8,340 nt of DNA from an uncultured Ruminococcus sp. (GTDB lineage: Bacteria; Bacillota; Clostridia; Lachnospirales; Lachnospiraceae). Below, in pieces: positions 5,632-8,340 of the stretch. The notes below the pieces were generated by a model that was not told where the DNA came from, ran no database searches, and was given only the letters and a program-made list of their open reading frames with translations. The stretch lies in contig USKR01000037.1 of assembly GCA_900555215.1 (NCBI GenBank), forward strand, positions 1-8,340. Direction: 5' to 3'. Position numbers and translations under genes: made by a program. How positions within the stretch are numbered: the stretch's first letter is position 1; every line of letters begins with the position of its first letter.

Positions 5632-7014
5632 ATGAAAAAACGGACAAAAAAACTGACGGCAATAGGACTTGCGGCGGTGATGACTGCAGCACTGTTATCA
5701 GGATGCGGCGGAAAGACAAAGGCCACGCCAGAGAATCTGCTCAGAGATATGACAGATAAGGCAGAAAATGTAGAGTCCACTGTGATGAATGTAAAATTCA
5801 ATATCAAACTGAGCAGCGGATCAGAAGAGCTCTCAATGGGGATGGACATGGATATGGAAGCAACAGCAGAACCGGAGGCTTCCCATGGGAAAGGTGAGGT
5901 CAGCTTTGATATAGCCGGGAACAGTATGAGCACGGAGATGGAAATCTATTCCGTGAAAGAAAATGACCAGTATGTGACCTATACGATGACGGACGGTCAG
6001 TGGACGAAAGAGGCGGCTGACGAGGAAGAAGCTTTGGGCGATGTGGAAGGGATGACAGGAAACATTGAGGAGTATGCGGACAAGTTTGAGCTTGAGAAAG
6101 ATCTGGCAGAGATCAACGGGGAAGACTGCTTTGAGTTGTCAGGTGAACTTGACGGAGATATCTTTTCAGAAATGATCCAGTCTGATATGATGGATTCCTT
6201 CTCCGGCTACGGGCTCGATGAGGAAACCGTGTCAGATATGGTATTCCCCTGTACGATCGATATCTATAAAGACAGTATCCTGCCGGCGCGTATCTATTTT
6301 GACCTTACAGATACATTTGAGCCGATGTTCGAAGAGTCCGGAGTCACGGCTTCAGACTGTTATATTGAAATGACATTTACAGAATATGACAGTGTAGATG
6401 AGATCGTGGTGCCGGATGAGGCTCTTGAAGCAGAAGAGGGATCCGGTCTTCTGGATGATTTCGGCGGTGACAGCGGCTCTGTAACACCGGCTGAACCGGC
6501 AGAGCAGAGTGCTGATCTCGGTTCTGACTGGGAGAGCTATACAGTACAGGTGAATGACACTGTAGTCACGCTGCCGTGTACGATCGCGGATCTTGAGGCG
6601 GCAGGGGTGACGATGGACCGGGAGTACACTCCGGAGGATTATGTGGTAAATGCAGGCGAATATGAGCTGGCATGGTTTATGAATGACAACGGCAATGAGA
6701 TCATGGTGGATATGATTAATACTACAGACGGACCGCTGGAACTGAAGGACTGCCTGGTAGGAGGGATTACGGTAAGCTCTTACGACGTGGAAGACGGCGG
6801 TCTGACGGTAATCTTCCCGGGCGGCATCCAGATCGGGACAGCAGAGGCAGATGTCCTCGCTGCTTACGGGGAAGCGGATGATGCATACGAGGATGCGGAA
6901 TACGGCAACACTTATTACTGGTATGCGGATGACAGCTATTTCAACGGCTGTACGATCGAGACGGAAGCAGGCACCGGACTTGTGGACTCTATGAGTCTTG
7001 ACTGTCAGCAATAG
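5632..7014 (+). CDS. two-domain acidic lipoprotein (LppX/DUF6612-like N-terminal half, hypothetical)
   Basis: This 460-residue lipoprotein starts at ATG 5632, seven bases after GGAGGG (5619-5624). The signal peptide is MKKRTKK plus a hydrophobic run and the lipobox LLSGC, with lipidated cysteine at 25. The N-terminal half (about 30-270) begins ENLLRDMTDKAENVESTVMN and continues through alternating beta strands, including the segment SFDIAGNSMSTEMEIYSVKE. This resembles the LppX/LolA-like beta folds annotated DUF6612 in clostridia, proteins thought to bind lipid or other hydrophobic ligands. A Pro/Ser/Asp-rich linker (about 271-305) joins a second, strongly acidic domain (SDWESYTVQVNDTVVTLPCT onward) that I do not recognise by name. 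Two to three cysteines in the second half could form a disulfide. It leads a close-packed set of membrane protein genes, the next starting 20 bases later, so a joint envelope role is plausible. Confidence 0.88.
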   Translation: MKKRTKKLTAIGLAAVMTAALLSGCGGKTKATPENLLRDMTDKAENVESTVMNVKFNIKLSSGSEELSMGMDMDMEATAEPEASHGKGEVSFDIAGNSMSTEMEIYSVKENDQYVTYTMTDGQWTKEAADEEEALGDVEGMTGNIEEYADKFELEKDLAEINGEDCFELSGELDGDIFSEMIQSDMMDSFSGYGLDEETVSDMVFPCTIDIYKDSILPARIYFDLTDTFEPMFEESGVTASDCYIEMTFTEYDSVDEIVVPDEALEAEEGSGLLDDFGGDSGSVTPAEPAEQSADLGSDWESYTVQVNDTVVTLPCTIADLEAAGVTMDREYTPEDYVVNAGEYELAWFMNDNGNEIMVDMINTTDGPLELKDCLVGGITVSSYDVEDGGLTVIFPGGIQIGTAEADVLAAYGEADDAYEDAEYGNTYYWYADDSYFNGCTIETEAGTGLVDSMSLDCQQ

Positions 7015-7034
7015 ACTTCAGGAGCAGACTATAG

Positions 7035-7580
7035 ATGGATGAATCTTATCACATATACAGTAAAGTCCTGGTAAAAGCAAAACCGGGAAGCTTTATCATG
7101 AGAATATTGCTGGACATCTGTCTTGTAATATATCTGCTTGCGTGTGCTGTGCTGGTCTTCTTCGAGGGGATCGGCACCAGCCTGGCAGTGACGATCAGTA
7201 CAGCGGGAAGTGCCTGCCTTGTTGTCTATATCATGATCATGTTTAACCGCAGACCCTCGGCAAGGGAGCATTATGAGACTGTACCGGCAGAGATTCGCAT
7301 AGAGGTCAATACTGTCAGTATTATTTATTATCAAATCAGCACTCTGAATGGAGGGAGTATTACATACGTGATACCTGCTGACCGGATAAGTGCCATAGAA
7401 TACGATGACATAAACCGCTGTGTTTATATCAGGGGTTGTTTTAAAGTGACATATAAAGGGAGCAGGACAAAGACAGAAAATATGCAGGAATGTTCTCTTT
7501 ATTTGGATAAAAACTGTGAAGGGGATGTTCTGAAAGCCTTGTCTGGAGCTCATAAAATAGGAGGTATACTTAATAAATGA
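7035..7580 (+). CDS. two-TM membrane protein with PH-like cytoplasmic domain (hypothetical)
   Basis: This 181-residue protein is preceded by AGGAG (7020-7024) ten bases before ATG 7035. A short basic N-terminus leads to two adjacent membrane helices at about 22-43 and 48-70 separated by a tiny loop, then the NRR positive stop. The remaining 110 residues are predicted cytoplasmic and beta-rich (IRIEVNTVSIIYY, GGSITYVIPADRISAIEYDD, CVYIRGCFKVTY), ending in a helix. This hairpin-plus-domain plan is like bacterial PH-domain or YcxB-like proteins, but no family signature is certain. It follows the lipoprotein gene by 20 bases and its stop overlaps the next small ORF (ATGA), so it lies inside an operon. 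The gene at 7724 has the same architecture. Confidence 0.8.
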   Translation: MDESYHIYSKVLVKAKPGSFIMRILLDICLVIYLLACAVLVFFEGIGTSLAVTISTAGSACLVVYIMIMFNRRPSAREHYETVPAEIRIEVNTVSIIYYQISTLNGGSITYVIPADRISAIEYDDINRCVYIRGCFKVTYKGSRTKTENMQECSLYLDKNCEGDVLKALSGAHKIGGILNK

Positions 7581-7697
7581 AAACAATTTCAAAAGTGTTA
7601 AGCTTAATAGCAGCGGGAGAATGCTGTTTTATATGTAACGGCCTATGCGGATTATAAAGATGAGGCGGAAGCGATCATTGAGGAATTAGAGTATTAG
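7577..7697 (+). pseudogene. small ORF broken by a single-base frameshift (hypothetical)
   Basis: ATG 7577 overlaps the previous stop as ATGA and has AGGAGG upstream at 7559-7564, so translation should begin here. The frame reads MKTISKVLSLIAAGE and then a cysteine-rich, poor sequence to a stop at 7655-7657 (26 residues). From about 7617 the +1 frame instead gives a protein-like sequence, ENAVLYVTAYADYKDEAEA followed by an acidic helix, ending at a TAG at 7695-7697. That frame has no start of its own, because a TAG at 7608 precedes it. Joining the two gives a roughly 40-residue protein with a hydrophobic start and an acidic amphipathic end. One base missing in the GGGAGA at 7615-7620 would explain it. 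A sequencing error or programmed shift is possible, but I see no classical slippery site. Confidence 0.5.
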
Positions 7698-7723
7698 AAA
7701 AAGGACTGCAAAAGGTAATGGAT

Positions 7724-8320
7724 ATGAAGGTATATATAGCTGACAGGAAGTCGGGCAAACAATTGTATAAACGAACAAAAAAGCTATATAAAAGATATAA
7801 ATACGGGACGCTGATCATGACGGGCATACTTCTGATCATGATAGCTCTTGATCTCTGGATGATCTGGAGAACAGAAGACAGGAGTCATTTGGGAGGGACT
7901 CTGATCTTGTGCTTTGGAGCTGATATCCTCTTTATTATTGCGGCGGTGCTGGCCCGTGCCGCTGCTATATCGGGCGGCCGCGAAGTTTTGATGAGCAGGC
8001 TTGCCGAAAAGTGCTTTTTTACAGATGACAGCTTTGTTCTGGAATATATTCCGAACCCGCACGAGACCACAGCCTATGAGTGTATCAGATTTCAGATGAA
8101 GCATCGGGAGCTTTTGAAAGCAGTCTGCGAGGAGCGATTTGGCAGACTGACGCTGTACGGATCGTACCGGGTGTTTAAATACAGGAGACAGGATTCGGAA
8201 AACGGCATGGATTCCTATGTAATATCAGATATGCCTCTGTACGTTTATGGCTATTACAGAGAATTTGATACTATAAAAGAAAGACTGCGCAAAATGGCGC
8301 CGAAATGGGAGATTGTGTAA
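7724..8320 (+). CDS. two-TM membrane protein with cytoplasmic C-terminal domain (hypothetical)
   Basis: This 198-residue protein starts best at ATG 7724, because AAAGG (7711-7715) is eight bases before it. The ATG at 7718 is only two bases from that site. A very basic N-terminus (KRTKKLYKRYK) precedes two helices at about 28-48 and 57-77 joined by a short loop (RTEDRSHLGG). This indicates that both ends are in the cytoplasm. The last 120 residues mix helix and strand (EKCFFTDDSFVLEYIPNPHE, YECIRFQMKHRELLKAVCEE, RLTLYGSYRVFKYRR). The layout matches the gene at 7035 and YcxB/bacterial-PH-like proteins, but sequence identity between the two is not obvious. It follows the broken small ORF by 26 bases and probably ends the operon. 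The remaining 20 bases of the window are too short to show a terminator. Confidence 0.82.
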   Translation: MKVYIADRKSGKQLYKRTKKLYKRYKYGTLIMTGILLIMIALDLWMIWRTEDRSHLGGTLILCFGADILFIIAAVLARAAAISGGREVLMSRLAEKCFFTDDSFVLEYIPNPHETTAYECIRFQMKHRELLKAVCEERFGRLTLYGSYRVFKYRRQDSENGMDSYVISDMPLYVYGYYREFDTIKERLRKMAPKWEIV

Positions 8321-8340
8321 ATACAAGCAGAGCCCCGGAT

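Noticed and set aside
6352..7011. 219-residue open frame on the - strand
   Set aside because: It lies wholly inside the second lipoprotein gene, whose start, binding site and lipobox are convincing. The antisense product is rich in Cys/His/Ile/Arg with no domain, as expected for the reverse of an acidic protein.
7634..7660. Another TGTAAC (7634-7639) as a third ECF promoter
   Set aside because: The sequence 17 bases downstream is AAGA, not GGTA, and the position falls inside the broken small ORF.
7811..7841. Direct repeat of CTGATCATGA (7811-7820 and 7832-7841)
   Set aside because: Both copies encode Leu-Ile-Met type residues of one membrane helix, and two copies of ten bases are explained by codon use.
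8321..8340. AGAGCCCCGGAT at the window edge as the first arm of a terminator
   Set aside because: The second arm, if any, lies beyond the window, so it cannot be supported.

Overview
The window looks like a chromosomal segment from a Gram-positive gut-type Firmicute, most likely a Lachnospiraceae (Clostridium cluster XIVa) relative. The reasons are moderate GC, strong AGGAGG-type ribosome binding sites, three lipoproteins with acidic mature domains and L/I-x-G/A-C lipoboxes, a DUF3810 membrane protein, and an ECF sigma / membrane anti-sigma pair. All supported genes are on the + strand. No RNA genes, CRISPR arrays, insertion sequences or phage genes were seen.

Layout. (1) 123-842 is a lipoprotein with two lipocalin-like beta modules, closed by a very clear intrinsic terminator at 876-903. 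(2) A good sigma-A promoter (940-968) starts a transcript carrying a DUF3810 membrane protein (1052-2065). An ECF-family RNA polymerase sigma factor (2109-2630) and a single-pass membrane anti-sigma-like protein (2614-3111) follow, with coding overlap between the last two. (3) A 786-residue lipoprotein with a C-terminal transglutaminase-like cysteine peptidase/transferase fold follows (3207-5567). (4) A second block starts near 5590: a 460-residue lipoprotein (5632-7014), a two-TM protein (7035-7580), the remains of a small ORF (7577-7697), and another two-TM protein (7724-8320).

How the genes may work together. The sigma/anti-sigma pair is the regulatory centre. A motif TGTAACC-N16-GGTAYTA resembles ECF promoters. 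It occurs just before the sigma factor gene and again in the gap before the transglutaminase-like lipoprotein. The simplest model is an autoregulated envelope-sensing module: the anti-sigma protein reads an extracellular cue, the ECF sigma is released, and the surface lipoprotein is induced. This is inference from position and motif.

Most notable points. The DUF3810 protein seems to have lost, in frame, the roughly 30-residue segment that carries the HExxH metal-binding motif in its relatives. The junction lies exactly at a short GAAGCAAAT word, so it looks like a microhomology deletion that leaves a membrane protein without its presumed catalytic site. A small ORF at 7577-7697 reads well only across a single-base frameshift. 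A perfect 12-bp-arm inverted repeat lies inside the DUF3810 coding sequence.
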